Of a stretch of 64,000 bases of DNA, positions 1-9,497 are shown one piece after another. The stretch comes from Actinokineospora sp. NBRC 105648 (GTDB lineage: Bacteria > Actinomycetota > Actinomycetes > Mycobacteriales > Pseudonocardiaceae). The stretch is from contig NZ_BSTR01000011.1 of assembly GCF_030269645.1 (NCBI RefSeq), positions 1-64,000 on the forward strand, read 5' to 3'. The notes below the pieces were generated by a model that was not told the DNA's origin, made no database searches, and saw only the letters and a program-made list of their open reading frames with translations. The position numbers and the translations under genes were made by a program. Within the stretch, counting starts at the first letter, position 1; every line of letters starts with the position of its first letter.

Positions 1-142
1 CTGGGTGGTGCCGGGCTGGGTGGTGCCGGGCTGGGTGGTGCCGGGCTGGGTGGTGCCGGGCTGGGTGGTGCCGGGCTGGGTGGTGCCGGGCTGGGTGGTG
101 CCGGGCTGGGTGGTGCCGGGCTGGGTGGTGCCGGGCTGGGTG
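1..142. repeat. 15-bp tandem repeat (minisatellite), truncated at window edge
   Basis: Nine near-perfect copies of the unit ctgggtggtgccggg run head to tail from the first base, followed by a partial copy. One frame reads as an endless V-V-P-G-W peptide, but it lies upstream of the hemQ start and has no initiation context, so I do not call it coding. The array probably continues to the left of the window. Confidence 0.9.
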
Positions 143-200
143 CCTAACCACGTCGTGCCTAACCGCGTTGTGCCTGACTGCGTCGTGACTAACCGTGTTG
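141..200. repeat. Second, degenerate 15-bp tandem repeat
   Basis: Four diverged 15-bp units of the form tgcctaaccRcgtYg follow directly on the first array with the same period but a different sequence. Equal period and abutting position suggest one array that diverged, or a composite minisatellite. Confidence 0.7.
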
Positions 201-397
201 GTAGCTGCCATGTCGTGGCTGGGGCAGGAGCATGGCCGGCCTTGCCGGGGAAGGCGCACGCGGGGGTCTCCGTCGTACGCCTGCCGACGGCGGGAGTAGG
301 TGGTCGTATCCCCCGGGACCTGCCGTGCGAAGCGGTACCGGCGGCGGGCGTGGCGCTGCACACCTGGGCGTGCCCGTCGTCGGGTGGGGGTGGGACG

Positions 398-1099
398 ATG
401 GGCGCCATGGCCCGCCTGAACTACGCCGAGCTCAACGACACCATCCGATACACCATGTGGTCGGTCTTCCGGATCGAGCCGGGGCGGTTGCCCGATGACC
501 GGGGGCCCGCGGCCAGCGAGACCGCTGAGTACCTCGACGCCCTGGAGGGTAAGGGGGTCGTGGTGCGGGGGGTGTACGACCTGGCCGGGCTGCGGGCCGA
601 CGCGGACTACCTGATCTGGTGGCACGCCGAGGAGGTCGAGCAGTTGCAGGCCGCCTACAGCGGTTTCCGGCGCACCGCCCTCGGGCGGGTGTCGACTCCG
701 GTGTGGAGCCAGGTCGCGCTGCACCGGCCCGCCGAGTTCAACCGGAGTCACGTGCCCGCGTTCCTCGCCGGGGAGGAGGCGCGCAAGTTCATCTGCGTCT
801 ACCCCTTCGTCCGGTCCTACGAGTGGTACCTGCTGCCCGACGACGAGCGCCGCAAGATGCTGGCCGACCACGGCAAGGAGGCGCGCGACTACCCGGACGT
901 GCGGGCGAACACCGTGGCCTCCTTCGCGCTGGGCGACTACGAGTGGATCCTCGCCTTCGAGGCCGACGAGCTGCACCGCATCGTCGACCTGATGCGGCAC
1001 CTGCGGGGGACCGAGGCGCGGCTGCACGTGCGCGAGGAGATCCCGTTCTACACCGGCACCCGGGTGCCCGCCGCCGAGTTGGTCGCGAACCTGCCGTGA
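398..1099 (+). CDS. hemQ: Coproheme decarboxylase HemQ (chlorite dismutase family)
   Basis: HemQ catalyses the last step of the coproporphyrin-dependent haem pathway of Gram-positive bacteria, decarboxylating coproheme III to haem b with peroxide in the cytoplasm. The 233-aa product matches the actinobacterial form along its whole length. [14 protein letters not shown] (about 134-147) holds the reactive Tyr, ADHGKEA holds the proximal haem-ligand His (about 158), and the C-terminal [15 protein letters not shown] is typical. The ATG at 398 follows a G-rich stretch; an in-frame ATG at 407 is equally possible. The preceding open frame is repeat DNA and is not counted. The stop overlaps the next start (GTGA). 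No other haem gene is visible next to it. Confidence 0.93.
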   Translation: MGAMARLNYAELNDTIRYTMWSVFRIEPGRLPDDRGPAASETAEYLDALEGKGVVVRGVYDLAGLRADADYLIWWHAEEVEQLQAAYSGFRRTALGRVSTPVWSQVALHRPAEFNRSHVPAFLAGEEARKFICVYPFVRSYEWYLLPDDERRKMLADHGKEARDYPDVRANTVASFALGDYEWILAFEADELHRIVDLMRHLRGTEARLHVREEIPFYTGTRVPAAELVANLP

Positions 1100-2346
1100 G
1101 GCTGGTCGGGGACGAGCGGGTCGTCGCCGGGCCCTATCGGGTGGCGCACCTCGCCGCGTCCTGTGTCGGGATGGTGGCGGACGCTGCCGCGGAGTTGTTG
1201 CGGGACAGGGGAACCGCGCCCGAGCCGGTGGTGGTCGACGTTCGGCACGCGGTCGAGGCGTTCCGGAGCGAGCGGCACTTGACCGTCGACGAGGCGTCGC
1301 CCGGCGAGGTGTGGGGGCCGTTGTCCGGTGACTACCGCGCGGCCGACGGTTGGGTGCGGCTGCACTGCAACTACCCGCACCACGAGGCGGCCGCGGTGGC
1401 CGTGCTGGGCGAGGACGTCGCTGCGGCTGTAGCCCGCCTGCCCGCGCTCGCGGTGGTCGAGGACGTGATCGCCGCGGGCGGGGTCGCGTCGTCGTTGCGT
1501 TCGCCCGCGGAGTGGGCGGCCCACCCGCAGGGCATCGCCGTGGCCGCTGAACCCCTGGTCGCGGTGGAGCGGGTCGGCGATGGCCCGCGCAAGGTGCTGC
1601 CTGCCGCGGACCGGCCGCTGGCGGGTGTGCGGGTGCTCGACCTGACGCACGTGATCGCCGGGCCGGTGTGCGGGCGGACGCTGGCCGCCTACGGCGCGGA
1701 CGTGCTGCACGTGGGTGCCGCGCACCTGCCCACGGTGCGGCCGCTGGTGATCGACACCGGCTTCGGCAAGCGCAGCGCGCACGTTGACCTGCGGACCGAC
1801 GGTGGTCGCGCGACGCTGCACGATCTCCTCTCCGACGCCGACGTGATGATCCAGTCCTTCCGGCCGGACTCGTTGGCGGACAAGGGTTTTGGGGTCGCCG
1901 ACCTGCCGCCGGGCGGGATCCTGGTGAGCCTGTCCGCCTATGGCCACAGTGGACCGTGGCGGGCCCGGCGCGGGTTCGACAGCCTGGTCCAGCTCGCGTC
2001 CGGCATCGCCCACCGGGACGAGGTCGACAAGCCGGTCCCGCTGCCCGCGCAGGCCCTCGACCACGGCACCGGTTGGCTCGCCGCGCTGGGTGTGCTCACC
2101 GCGCTGCGCAGGCGCGCGACCGAGGGCGGCACGTGGCACGTCCGGGTCTCGCTGGCCCGCACCGCGCACTGGCTGGACTCGCTCGGCCGCGTCGACTCGT
2201 CCGAGTCGGCCGCGCCGGTCGAGCAATTTCTATCTGAAGTGGATAGTCCCTTTGGGAGAGTGAAGCACGTGCGCTTCCCGGACACGACAACAACGTGGCG
2301 GCACGGGCCGCGAACGCAAGGCGGCGACTCGCCACAGTGGTGGTGA
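1096..2346 (+). CDS. Class III (CaiB/BaiF) CoA transferase
   Basis: This is a 416-aa family III CoA transferase, a group that moves CoA between organic acids. The C-terminal half carries the family signatures: [21 protein letters not shown], the [14 protein letters not shown] stretch, [12 protein letters not shown], and [22 protein letters not shown] near the middle. The N-terminal 150 residues look like a reduced second half-domain. The GTG at 1096 overlaps the hemQ stop by 4 bp, so the two are probably translationally coupled, although no functional link between haem synthesis and a CoA transferase is obvious. The substrate is unknown. The gene ends 16 bp from the convergent protease gene. 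Confidence 0.8.
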   Translation: MRLVGDERVVAGPYRVAHLAASCVGMVADAAAELLRDRGTAPEPVVVDVRHAVEAFRSERHLTVDEASPGEVWGPLSGDYRAADGWVRLHCNYPHHEAAAVAVLGEDVAAAVARLPALAVVEDVIAAGGVASSLRSPAEWAAHPQGIAVAAEPLVAVERVGDGPRKVLPAADRPLAGVRVLDLTHVIAGPVCGRTLAAYGADVLHVGAAHLPTVRPLVIDTGFGKRSAHVDLRTDGGRATLHDLLSDADVMIQSFRPDSLADKGFGVADLPPGGILVSLSAYGHSGPWRARRGFDSLVQLASGIAHRDEVDKPVPLPAQALDHGTGWLAALGVLTALRRRATEGGTWHVRVSLARTAHWLDSLGRVDSSESAAPVEQFLSEVDSPFGRVKHVRFPDTTTTWRHGPRTQGGDSPQWW

Positions 2347-2361
2347 GCCGCCGCCCAGGTG

Positions 2362-5300
2362 TCAGCGCTGCTTGAGCTGGTAGGCGCGGATGATGGTCTG
2401 CTCCACGGAGTTGCCACGCCCGTCCTCGGCCGAGGCCCGCAACGACACCGACGTGGCGCGTGCCGGGTGGTTGAGCACGAGCAGGGAGTGGCCGACCAAG
2501 CGGCCCTTCTGCCACGTCTTGCCCTCGTCGTAGGACACGTCCACTGTCAGCTTCCTGGGCTGGGCAGTGGTTCCGTCCTCGAGCTGGAGGCTCACCGGCA
2601 CCACGTACGCACCGGTCGGCGCCGCGTTGTCGGCGTCGAGGAACGTGTGGAAGCGGATCGCCGCCAGCCGGATGGTCTCCAGCTCCGCCGCGGTGGTCCG
2701 GAAGGTCCACGTGCCCGACACCTTGGTGCTCACCTCGAACCGGGGGTCGCGCGCGCCCTCGGTGACCAGGCGGTAGCTGCCTGGCGAGGTCGGGACGGTG
2801 AACAGGCCGCGACCGGCGACCGGTGACTCACCGAGCTTCTTGCCATCCCGGTACAGCGCGGTGTGGGCGCTGGTCGTGGCGGAGGCACCCGCGTTGCCCG
2901 CGCCGTCTGTCCACAATGGAAGGTCGACCAGCACGGTGTCCCGGAAGCGCTCGACCCACGGGAGACGCGTCTTGGGCAGACCCGGGCCGAAGGTGCCGAC
3001 GTTCGCGCGCAGCCAGTAGGTCCGACCCGCCGTGGGCCGCAGCGGCTCGGTCAGCCACTGCGCCTCGAGCGCGGGCTCCCCGGTGATCACCGTGTAGCCC
3101 ACCCACTCCGTGTTCGCCGCCAGCAGGTGCTCGGTGACCTGGTCGCCCGCGGGCCAGCCGATGGTGGGGCCGCCGCCGCGGCCGTCGAGGGCGATCGGGA
3201 ACTGCGCCCGGACCACCTCGGTGCCCGGCGGGTGCTTCCCGACCGAGGTGTGCATCACGGCCACCTCCCGGCGCGCGACGACTCGGTCGAACCCGCGGGG
3301 GGCCGACTTCTCCCGGAAGAACGCCAGGTCGTAGTAGTTGTGCTCGTCGGTGAACGTCGTGGCCAGCGCCCAGAGGAACTCCCGCGCGGACAGCTCGGGG
3401 CCGAGGTGCCCGACCCCCAGACCGGCCAGGTTCGGGCCGAGGACGCCGAAGCTCGCCTGGAGGTCCCCGATGGCGAGGTCGAACCCGGTGCGGACGGCCT
3501 GCACGGGCACCCTCGGGTCCGGCGGGGTGACCGACACCTTCCCGGTCTGCCTGGCGTCGATCACCACCTCGGCCGACTCGGTGAGCCGGTAGGCCGGGTA
3601 GGGGAGCAGCAGCACCTCGCCTGCCGGCCCGAAGTAGGTGTTGTGCAGGATGTAGCGGCCCTTGGGCAGGCGGAACTTCAACAGGCCGCCGGTGTCCGCG
3701 GTGCCGCTGAAGGCCCCCTCGCCGTCCACCGGCACCACCAGCGTGTTCCAGTCCTGGGTGGGTTTGCCGTCCGGGTCGAGATAGCGCAGCGTCAGGTCGT
3801 AGCTCTCGACCTCCCGGTCGATGGCCACCGGGGTGCGCACGCCCTGGCCGCCGGTGGCCACGACGACGCCGGAGTAGGCACCGTCCACGCCACCGCGGCG
3901 GGTGTCGCCGGTGACCCGCACCGACGCGGTGCCGCCCGCGGGCACCGTCACGCGGTTCGCCGAGAGGCTGAACACGGTGGTGGGCTTGTCGTTCGGGTCG
4001 GCCGCCTCGACCCTCAGGTCCAGGGTGACCGGCTGGGTGCCCGCGTTGCGGTAGGTCAGGTCCTTGCTGACCAGCACGTCGTCGTCGTGCGGCCACAGCT
4101 GGGTGCCCAGGCTCAGCGAGCCGGGCGTGGTGGTGAGCGCCTGGGTCAGCGCCCTGGCCACGTCCACCCGGCCGGAGCCCTGGTCGAACACCCCGGCGCC
4201 CGCGGTGGGCTTGGCCGAGGCGGTCAGCACCGCCTTGAGCTGCGCGCCGGTCCACTCCGGGTGCTGTTGGGCCAGCAGTGCCGCGGCGCCCGCGACGTGC
4301 GGGGCGGCCATCGACGTGCCGGAGAGCCGGACGTAGCCGGGCTCGACCGGGTCGCCGATCTGGCCTTGCGCGGCCGCGGCCGCCACGATGCCCGAACCGG
4401 GCGCGGTGATGTCCGGCTTGACGCCGCCGTCGCCGATCCGGGGGCCGCGGCTGGAGAAGGGGGAGACGGTGTCGTCGCGCTCCACCGAACCCACGGTCAG
4501 CGCGGCCTCGGCGCTGCCCGGCGAGCCGATCGTGCGCGCGGCGCCGGAGTTGCCCGCCGAGACGACGAACAGCGTCCCGGTCCGCGCCGAGAGCCGGTTG
4601 ACCGCCTCCTCGACCGGGTCGACCTCCGGGCCGTCGAGGCCGCCCAGGCTCAGGTTGACCACGTCGGCGCCCTGCTCGGCGGCCCACTCCATGCCCGCGA
4701 TGATCCAGGACTCGCGGCCGAAGCCCCCGTCGCCGAGGACCTTGCCGTCGAGCAGCTGGACACCGTCGGCGACGCCGCGGTACTTGGCGCCGCCACCCGC
4801 GATGATCGAGGCGACGTGCGTGCCGTGGCCCTCGTGGTCGATGGCGTCGGAGTCCTCGGCGAAGGTGCGCTGCTGGGCCACCTTGCCCCGGAGGTCGGGG
4901 TGGGTGGTGTCGATGCCGGTGTCGAGCACGGCGACCTTGACGCCCTTGCCGGTCAGGCCCGCCTGCCAGGCCGCGGGGGCGCCGATCGGGGCGGTGCTGC
5001 GGTCCAGCAGTGCCGCGCGCTTGCCGTCGAGCCACAGCTTGCCGCCGCCCGCGGTGAGCGCCTTCCAGGAGCCCGCGAGGGACGCCTTGTCGACGCTGAG
5101 CGCGCGGGCGCCGACCGAGTTCAGCGCGCGCTCGGACCGCACACCCGCGGCACGGGTCGCCGGGCCGGTCTGGATGAGCGGCAGCTCGCTCGTGCGCTCG
5201 TCGTAGCCCGCCTCGGCGAGGGTGGTCACGTCGAAGAGCCGCTCGTCGAGCTTGCCCGCGCGGATCAGCGCGAGCGCGTCGAGCGGGACGATGTGGGTGT

Positions 5301-5541
5301 GCCCGTCGACGGTCCGGGTCTGGTAGGTGATCCCCTTCCGCTCGGCGGTCGGGAGGATGACGGGCTTGCCGCCCGCCTGGGGCAGCAGGACTCGGTCCCC
5401 GGTGATGAGCGTGATGGTGTGGCCCTGGGCGGTTGACTCGGCCCGCGGTGCCGCTTCGGCCCCGGCGTTCGGGGTGGTCGCGGAGAACACCCCCAGGATC
5501 AGTGCCGCCGTGATCGTTGCCGCGGTCGTGCGTTTGCGCAT
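2362..5541 (-). CDS. Secreted subtilisin-family S8 serine protease
   Basis: A 1059-aa exported protease. Residues 1-29 form a Sec signal peptide (basic start, hydrophobic ITAALILGVFSA, AxA-type site), followed by a propeptide of about 150 residues. The catalytic triad is complete: Asp207 in VAVLDTGID, His239 in GHGTHVAS and Ser410 in GTSMAAPHVAG, with the oxyanion Asn331 in SAGNSG. Roughly 600 residues after the catalytic domain have no clear homology by eye and look like beta-rich Fn3/jelly-roll modules, as in large actinomycete extracellular subtilases. It is a single gene, convergent with the CoA transferase. Confidence 0.93.
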   Translation of the reverse strand: MRKRTTAATITAALILGVFSATTPNAGAEAAPRAESTAQGHTITLITGDRVLLPQAGGKPVILPTAERKGITYQTRTVDGHTHIVPLDALALIRAGKLDERLFDVTTLAEAGYDERTSELPLIQTGPATRAAGVRSERALNSVGARALSVDKASLAGSWKALTAGGGKLWLDGKRAALLDRSTAPIGAPAAWQAGLTGKGVKVAVLDTGIDTTHPDLRGKVAQQRTFAEDSDAIDHEGHGTHVASIIAGGGAKYRGVADGVQLLDGKVLGDGGFGRESWIIAGMEWAAEQGADVVNLSLGGLDGPEVDPVEEAVNRLSARTGTLFVVSAGNSGAARTIGSPGSAEAALTVGSVERDDTVSPFSSRGPRIGDGGVKPDITAPGSGIVAAAAAQGQIGDPVEPGYVRLSGTSMAAPHVAGAAALLAQQHPEWTGAQLKAVLTASAKPTAGAGVFDQGSGRVDVARALTQALTTTPGSLSLGTQLWPHDDDVLVSKDLTYRNAGTQPVTLDLRVEAADPNDKPTTVFSLSANRVTVPAGGTASVRVTGDTRRGGVDGAYSGVVVATGGQGVRTPVAIDREVESYDLTLRYLDPDGKPTQDWNTLVVPVDGEGAFSGTADTGGLLKFRLPKGRYILHNTYFGPAGEVLLLPYPAYRLTESAEVVIDARQTGKVSVTPPDPRVPVQAVRTGFDLAIGDLQASFGVLGPNLAGLGVGHLGPELSAREFLWALATTFTDEHNYYDLAFFREKSAPRGFDRVVARREVAVMHTSVGKHPPGTEVVRAQFPIALDGRGGGPTIGWPAGDQVTEHLLAANTEWVGYTVITGEPALEAQWLTEPLRPTAGRTYWLRANVGTFGPGLPKTRLPWVERFRDTVLVDLPLWTDGAGNAGASATTSAHTALYRDGKKLGESPVAGRGLFTVPTSPGSYRLVTEGARDPRFEVSTKVSGTWTFRTTAAELETIRLAAIRFHTFLDADNAAPTGAYVVPVSLQLEDGTTAQPRKLTVDVSYDEGKTWQKGRLVGHSLLVLNHPARATSVSLRASAEDGRGNSVEQTIIRAYQLKQR

Positions 5542-5951
5542 GGGACCCCCGGTCTTTGTTTCCCTTGTGGACTGACCGGGGCCGTGCCGTGTGAAATTGA
5601 TGAAGTTATTCCCCCGGTGCGGGAGAAACTAGCGGTGATCTTGTCGCATCACAATCCGCCGAAGAGTTGACAAGATTGCGCGGAAATCAGACCACGACGG
5701 GTCGCTGGACATTCTTCGCCAGTTGGCCCCCACGCGGAACCGAACCGCGATCACCGCATTCGCCCACAGGGGCGATTGTCTTCCCGCACGCGCGTACGGA
5801 GATCGCTCACCCGGGCGTTCACCCGATCGACACCCGGATCGCGCCCCCGGACTGTCACCGGTCGGGGTTAGCGTTGGCGCTGCCCGCGAGCGCGGACCCC
5901 GCACCCCGGACAGCCACACCGGACATTCCACTTCGCACGGAGGATTCAGAC
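5542..5951. other. Intergenic region, divergent promoters expected
   Basis: About 410 bp between the divergent protease and VOC genes. A TTGACA hexamer lies at 5667-5672 but no matching -10 is evident at 17 bp. A purine-rich ribosome site (cggagga) precedes the VOC start. No repeat or RNA gene was recognised. Confidence 0.4.
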
Positions 5952-6704
5952 ATGGTCACCCGCAACACCTCATGGCCCGTGGGCACCCCCTGCTGGGTCG
6001 ACCTGGGCACCGACGTCGAGCGGGCCACCCGCTTCTACAGCGGCCTGTTCGGCTGGCGGATCGAGGTCGGCCCACCGGAGTTCGGCGGCTACGCCAACTG
6101 CTTCGTCGGCGACGCCCACGTGGCGGGCCTCGGCCCGCTGCAGGAGGGGCAGACCTCGGCGTGGACCACCTATCTGTCCACTGAGGACGCCGGGGCGGAC
6201 GCCGCCAAGATCACCGCCGCGGGCGGGCAGGTGCTGGTCGAGCCGATGGCCGTCGCCGACCTGGGCACGATGGCCGTCGCGGTGGACCCGACCGGCGGGC
6301 TCTTCGGGCTCTGGCAGTCCGGGAAGCACACCGGCACGAACCTGGCCAACGAGCCCGGTTCGCTCACCTGGAACGACCAGAAGAGCTCGGACCTGGCCGC
6401 TGCCAAGCAGTTCTACTCCTCGGTCTTCGGCTACGCCTACACCGACCTCGGCGAGGAGTACGCCACCATCCACCTGGCCGAGGGCGAGCCCGAGGTCGGC
6501 GGCATCGGCGTCGAGCAGGGCAAGCCCGGCTACTGGACGACCTACTTCCGGGTCGCCGACACCGACGCAGCGATCGAGAAGGTGCGCGACCTCGGCGGGT
6601 CGGTCGTCGATGGTCCCTACCCGACCCCGTACGGCAAGCAGGCGCTCGTGACCGACGACCAGGGCGCGCAATTCGTCGTCATCGAGCCGCCCGCGGGCGC
6701 CTGA
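5952..6704 (+). CDS. Two-domain VOC (glyoxalase/bleomycin resistance-like) protein
   Basis: A 250-aa cytoplasmic protein made of two vicinal-oxygen-chelate repeats. The first opens with GTPCWVDLGTDVERATRFYSGLFGW and the second, near residue 135, with GSLTWNDQKSSDLAAAKQFYSSVFGY. Each ends with the D(P/D)xGxxFxxW/I strand. Actinobacterial relatives are annotated as glyoxalase- or hydroxylase-like proteins of unknown substrate. The ATG at 5952 is chosen because gcacggaggattcagac gives a strong ribosome site; the longer open frame upstream has no such context. The gene stands alone and ends at a terminator-like hairpin. Confidence 0.85.
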   Translation: MVTRNTSWPVGTPCWVDLGTDVERATRFYSGLFGWRIEVGPPEFGGYANCFVGDAHVAGLGPLQEGQTSAWTTYLSTEDAGADAAKITAAGGQVLVEPMAVADLGTMAVAVDPTGGLFGLWQSGKHTGTNLANEPGSLTWNDQKSSDLAAAKQFYSSVFGYAYTDLGEEYATIHLAEGEPEVGGIGVEQGKPGYWTTYFRVADTDAAIEKVRDLGGSVVDGPYPTPYGKQALVTDDQGAQFVVIEPPAGA

Positions 6705-6710
6705 TCCACG

Positions 6711-6750
6711 ACCCGGGTGGTGGCACCGCTCCAGGTGTCGCCGCCCGGGT
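6711..6750. terminator. Terminator-like hairpin between convergent genes
   Basis: acccgggtggtggcacc (6711-6727) pairs with 6734-6750 across a 6-nt loop, giving a 17-bp stem with three wobble-type positions. It sits between the stops of the VOC gene and the DUF692 partner gene. Confidence 0.6.
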
Positions 6751-6755
6751 GGGCG

Positions 6756-7097
6756 TCAGCGGCCGAACCGCCACCACCGGCGGCGGGGCGCGGCCGTCTC
6801 GCCCCGCGCGACCAGCCACTCACCGAAGGCGGCGGCGTCCTCGCGGGCGCGTGAGCCGTCTCGGCGCGGGTGCGCGCGGGCGTACTCGTCGAACAGCGGC
6901 ACGAAGCGGTCCCCGAGGTCCCCGGCCGCCTCCGGGGCGATCTGGGCGACCACCCGCCTGCGCTTGGCCAGCAGGGCGGTGGCCTCGACGTCGAGGGCGC
7001 GCTGGTCGAAGCCCGCGGGCGCGGGGCCGCCCGCCAGCAGCGCGCGCAGCAGCTCGGCCTGCTTGTCCGCCAGCCGGTCGCGCGCGGTGTCGCTCAC
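6756..7097 (-). CDS. Small partner protein of the DUF692 cassette
   Basis: A 113-aa cytoplasmic, helical, Arg/Ala-rich protein beginning [20 protein letters not shown] and ending in a basic RRRWWRFGR tail. The GTG start overlaps the DUF692 stop (GTGA), so it is the last gene of a three-gene unit. It resembles the short SCO6045-like proteins seen beside actinobacterial DUF692 genes; that name is from memory and not verified. By analogy with DUF692 enzymes such as MbnB, which needs MbnC, a role as substrate-recruiting partner is plausible, but this is inference. Confidence 0.7.
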   Translation of the reverse strand: MSDTARDRLADKQAELLRALLAGGPAPAGFDQRALDVEATALLAKRRRVVAQIAPEAAGDLGDRFVPLFDEYARAHPRRDGSRAREDAAAFGEWLVARGETAAPRRRWWRFGR

Positions 7098-7897
7098 GCG
7101 CGCACCACGGCGCGGATGGCGGCCAGCTCGTCGGCCAGCACCGCGTCGGCTGGGTAGCGGTCGTCGCGTTCCAGCAGGACACCCGGCGGCTCGGTGCGCG
7201 CGCACAGCTCGGCCAGCAGGTCGAGCACCTCCCGCGGGACCGGGTGGGCGTGCGTGTCGTGGTACACGCCGTCGATCTCGACGCCGCCCGCCACGTGCAC
7301 GTAGGCGACGCGCTCCAGCGGCAGGCCGTCGAGCAGGTCCACCGGGTCCTGGCCCAGGTTGCGGGCGTTGGCCCACATGTTGGCCACGTCGATGAGCAGC
7401 AGGCAGTCGGTGCGCTCGACGAGCTCGGTGAGGAACTGGGCCTCGGTGAGCTCGGCGTCCGGCCACTCCAGCAGCGCCGCGATGTTCTCCAGCGCCAGCG
7501 GCACCCCCAGCCCGGCCTGGGTGGTCCGCACGTTCGCGGTCAGCACGTCGAGGGCGTCGCGGGTGCGCGGCACCGGCATCAGGTGCCCGGAGTCGAGCCC
7601 ACCCGCGCGCACGAAGCAGATGTGGTCGCTGGCCAGCGGCGCGTCGAGCAGCTGGGCCACCGCGGCCAGGTGCTCGACGCGCGCCGGGTCGACCGGGTCG
7701 GCGCCGCCGAGGGACAGGGAGACGGCATGGGGGAGGACCGGCAGACCCCGCTCGCGCAGGATCCGCAGGGACTCCGGGAGGTGGTCGTGGTGCAGGTTCT
7801 CCGCCACGACCTCCACGAAGTCCACGCCGGGCAGCCGCTCCACGGTCAGGTCGATCTCCGACCGCCAGCCGATGCCCACGCCGAGTCGCTCACCCAT
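7094..7897 (-). CDS. DUF692 family (MbnB-like) multinuclear-iron protein
   Basis: A 267-aa TIM-barrel DUF692 protein. Characterised relatives (MbnB, TglH, ChrH, ApyH) use a di- or tri-iron centre to rearrange Cys or Asp residues in ribosomal peptides. Expected metal-site residues are visible: His57 (LPHAVSLS), His92 (SDHICF), Glu137 ([10 protein letters not shown]), Asp170/Asn173 ([12 protein letters not shown]), His201 (YVHVAGG), Asp214-His216-His218 (DTHAHP) and Glu243 (LLERDDRYP). It lies 33 bp downstream of a membrane protein with a Gly/Ser/Cys tail and overlaps a small partner gene, implying that the tail is the substrate. The site appears intact. The reaction itself is unknown. Confidence 0.85.
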   Translation of the reverse strand: MGERLGVGIGWRSEIDLTVERLPGVDFVEVVAENLHHDHLPESLRILRERGLPVLPHAVSLSLGGADPVDPARVEHLAAVAQLLDAPLASDHICFVRAGGLDSGHLMPVPRTRDALDVLTANVRTTQAGLGVPLALENIAALLEWPDAELTEAQFLTELVERTDCLLLIDVANMWANARNLGQDPVDLLDGLPLERVAYVHVAGGVEIDGVYHDTHAHPVPREVLDLLAELCARTEPPGVLLERDDRYPADAVLADELAAIRAVVRA

Positions 7898-7930
7898 GCC
7901 GTCATCCTCCCCCTCGACACCCCCTGGGCG

Positions 7931-8866
7931 TCACCCGCCGCAGCCACCACCCCCGCCGCAGCCACTGCTGCCGCCCCCGTCCCCGCCCCCACCCGCGCAC
8001 GAGCCACCGCCGGTCACGGCACCGCACCCCGCGCTCGAGCCACCGGGCCCCCCGCCCGCGGCGTAGGCCGCGGGCACCCGGTGGAACTCGAGCGCGGAGG
8101 CGATGTCCGCGTCCGGGTAGCTCGCCAGGCCACCGAGGGCCACCATCCCTGCCACGCCCCCGACCAGCGCGTAGTCGGTGATCCTCGGATCGGCGGGCGG
8201 CGCCTGGCGCGAGTGCCGCGCCGCCTGCCGTGCCTCGGCGAGCCGCCGGGTGCCCGCGTAGGTCCGCTCGGGCACCGGCGTGCGGAACACCGCGACCAGC
8301 AGCACGAGCGTGCCCAGCAGGGCCACCGACAGCCAGCCGACCGGGCGCCCCTGCGACACCCCGTTGACCCACCGCACCAGCCCCACCGCGAACAGCACCG
8401 CGATCGGTGCCGCGGACAGCCGTGCCCGGGCGGCCCGGCGGTCGACCAACAACCCCTTGGCGACCAGCGCGTCAGCGGTCGAGGTGACCGCCTGGAGCTG
8501 GACGACCCGGTCGACGACCAGGCTCACCGAGCGGTGCTTGTGCCTGCGGGTCTCCGCCAGCACCGCCCGGTCGACCGGGTCGGTGCCCGAGGCGGCCCCC
8601 TCGACCGCCTGGACCCGACCGCCCCGGCTCGGCCGCAGCTTGCCCGCGTCCAGCAGCCTGGCCACGGACAGCTCGACGACCCGTCGAGCACCCCCGGCCA
8701 GGTACGCCAGCTCCGCCACGGTGAGCTGACCGGTCCCGGTCCGATGCGCCGCGGCGCCGGTCCGGGCCATGATCCGCACGGCGCCCGCGATCAGGATCGC
8801 GAACGCCGCGCCGACCAGGTACACCCTCAGGAAATCGGGCCCTGCGATACCCCACGGTTCATTCAT
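7931..8866 (-). CDS. TIGR04222-type membrane protein with Gly/Ser/Cys-rich C-terminal tail
   Basis: A 311-aa membrane protein with predicted transmembrane segments near 13-33, 151-167, 178-195 and 232-250, and a cytoplasmic winged-helix-like stretch (about 45-145: QLTVAELAYLAGGARRVVELSV). The last 43 residues (269-311) are almost pure Gly/Ser/Ala with four Cys (281, 290, 303, 309), ending GCGGGGGCGG. This layout matches the TIGR04222 domain family, whose members end in such low-complexity tails. As first gene of the cassette with a DUF692 enzyme, it is the probable substrate: a membrane-anchored peptide tail whose Cys could be oxidatively modified. The function of the family is unknown. Confidence 0.8.
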   Translation of the reverse strand: MNEPWGIAGPDFLRVYLVGAAFAILIAGAVRIMARTGAAAHRTGTGQLTVAELAYLAGGARRVVELSVARLLDAGKLRPSRGGRVQAVEGAASGTDPVDRAVLAETRRHKHRSVSLVVDRVVQLQAVTSTADALVAKGLLVDRRAARARLSAAPIAVLFAVGLVRWVNGVSQGRPVGWLSVALLGTLVLLVAVFRTPVPERTYAGTRRLAEARQAARHSRQAPPADPRITDYALVGGVAGMVALGGLASYPDADIASALEFHRVPAAYAAGGGPGGSSAGCGAVTGGGSCAGGGGDGGGSSGCGGGGGCGG

Positions 8867-9024
8867 CCCGCCCCCTACCCGATTCGGGAGCGGGCCTCCT
8901 GAGTGAACGCCCGTTCCCTTTCACATCACCGGGTTCATCCGCTCCGGTGCGCACCATGCTCGGGCCGCTGTGACCGCGGGCACAAGCGCCCTTGAGCTAG
9001 ATTTAGGGGTTCCGTGGGCAGGAT

Positions 9025-9468
9025 TTAGGCTTCTTGACCTGGACTTGAGGTGTCCGGGACCAGGGCCAGCGAGATCGAGTTGATGCAGTAGCGCTGATCG
9101 GTCGGGGTCGGGTAGCCCTCGCCCTCGAACACGTGGCCCAGGTGGCTGTGGCAGCTCGCGCACAGCACCTCGGTGCGCACCATCCCGTGCTCGCGGTCCT
9201 CGCGCAGCACGATGCTCTCGCCCGCCAGCGGCGAGAAGAACGACGGCCAGCCGCAGTGCGACTCGAACTTGGTGTCGCTGCGGAACAGCTCCGCCCCGCA
9301 CGCGCGGCACTGGTAGACCCCGACGGTCTTGGTGTCGGTGTACTCACCCACCCACGCGGGCTCGGTGCCCGCCTGCCGCAGCACCGCGTACTCGCGCGGG
9401 TCCAGCTGCGCCCGCCACTCCTGCTCGGACTTGACGACCCGCGCCGACGCTCCGACGACCGGTTTCAT
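9025..9468 (-). CDS. msrB: Peptide methionine (R)-S-oxide reductase MsrB
   Basis: MsrB reduces methionine-R-sulfoxide in oxidised proteins using thioredoxin. The 147-aa product has the structural zinc site (CRAC and CASC), the core GWPSFFSP, and the catalytic Cys in QRYCINS near residue 124. The ATG at 9468 is used; a GTG two codons upstream (9474) sits closer to a gaggag ribosome site and may be the true start. It is cytoplasmic, of normal length, and transcribed as a single gene or together with the upstream membrane protein 29 bp away. Confidence 0.93.
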   Translation of the reverse strand: MKPVVGASARVVKSEQEWRAQLDPREYAVLRQAGTEPAWVGEYTDTKTVGVYQCRACGAELFRSDTKFESHCGWPSFFSPLAGESIVLREDREHGMVRTEVLCASCHSHLGHVFEGEGYPTPTDQRYCINSISLALVPDTSSPGQEA

Positions 9469-9497
9469 ACCCACTCGTGCTCTCCTCGCTCCCCAGC

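Noticed and set aside
1-142. CRISPR array
   Set aside because: The units are contiguous 15-mers without spacers, and no cas gene is present.
5-397. N-terminal extension of HemQ made of V-V-P-G-W repeats
   Set aside because: It is the translation of a minisatellite, has no ribosome site, and HemQ homologues begin at the ATG near 398-407.
2863-5436. 857-aa plus-strand open frame opposite the subtilase
   Set aside because: Antisense shadow; the minus strand encodes a complete S8 protease with signal peptide and triad.
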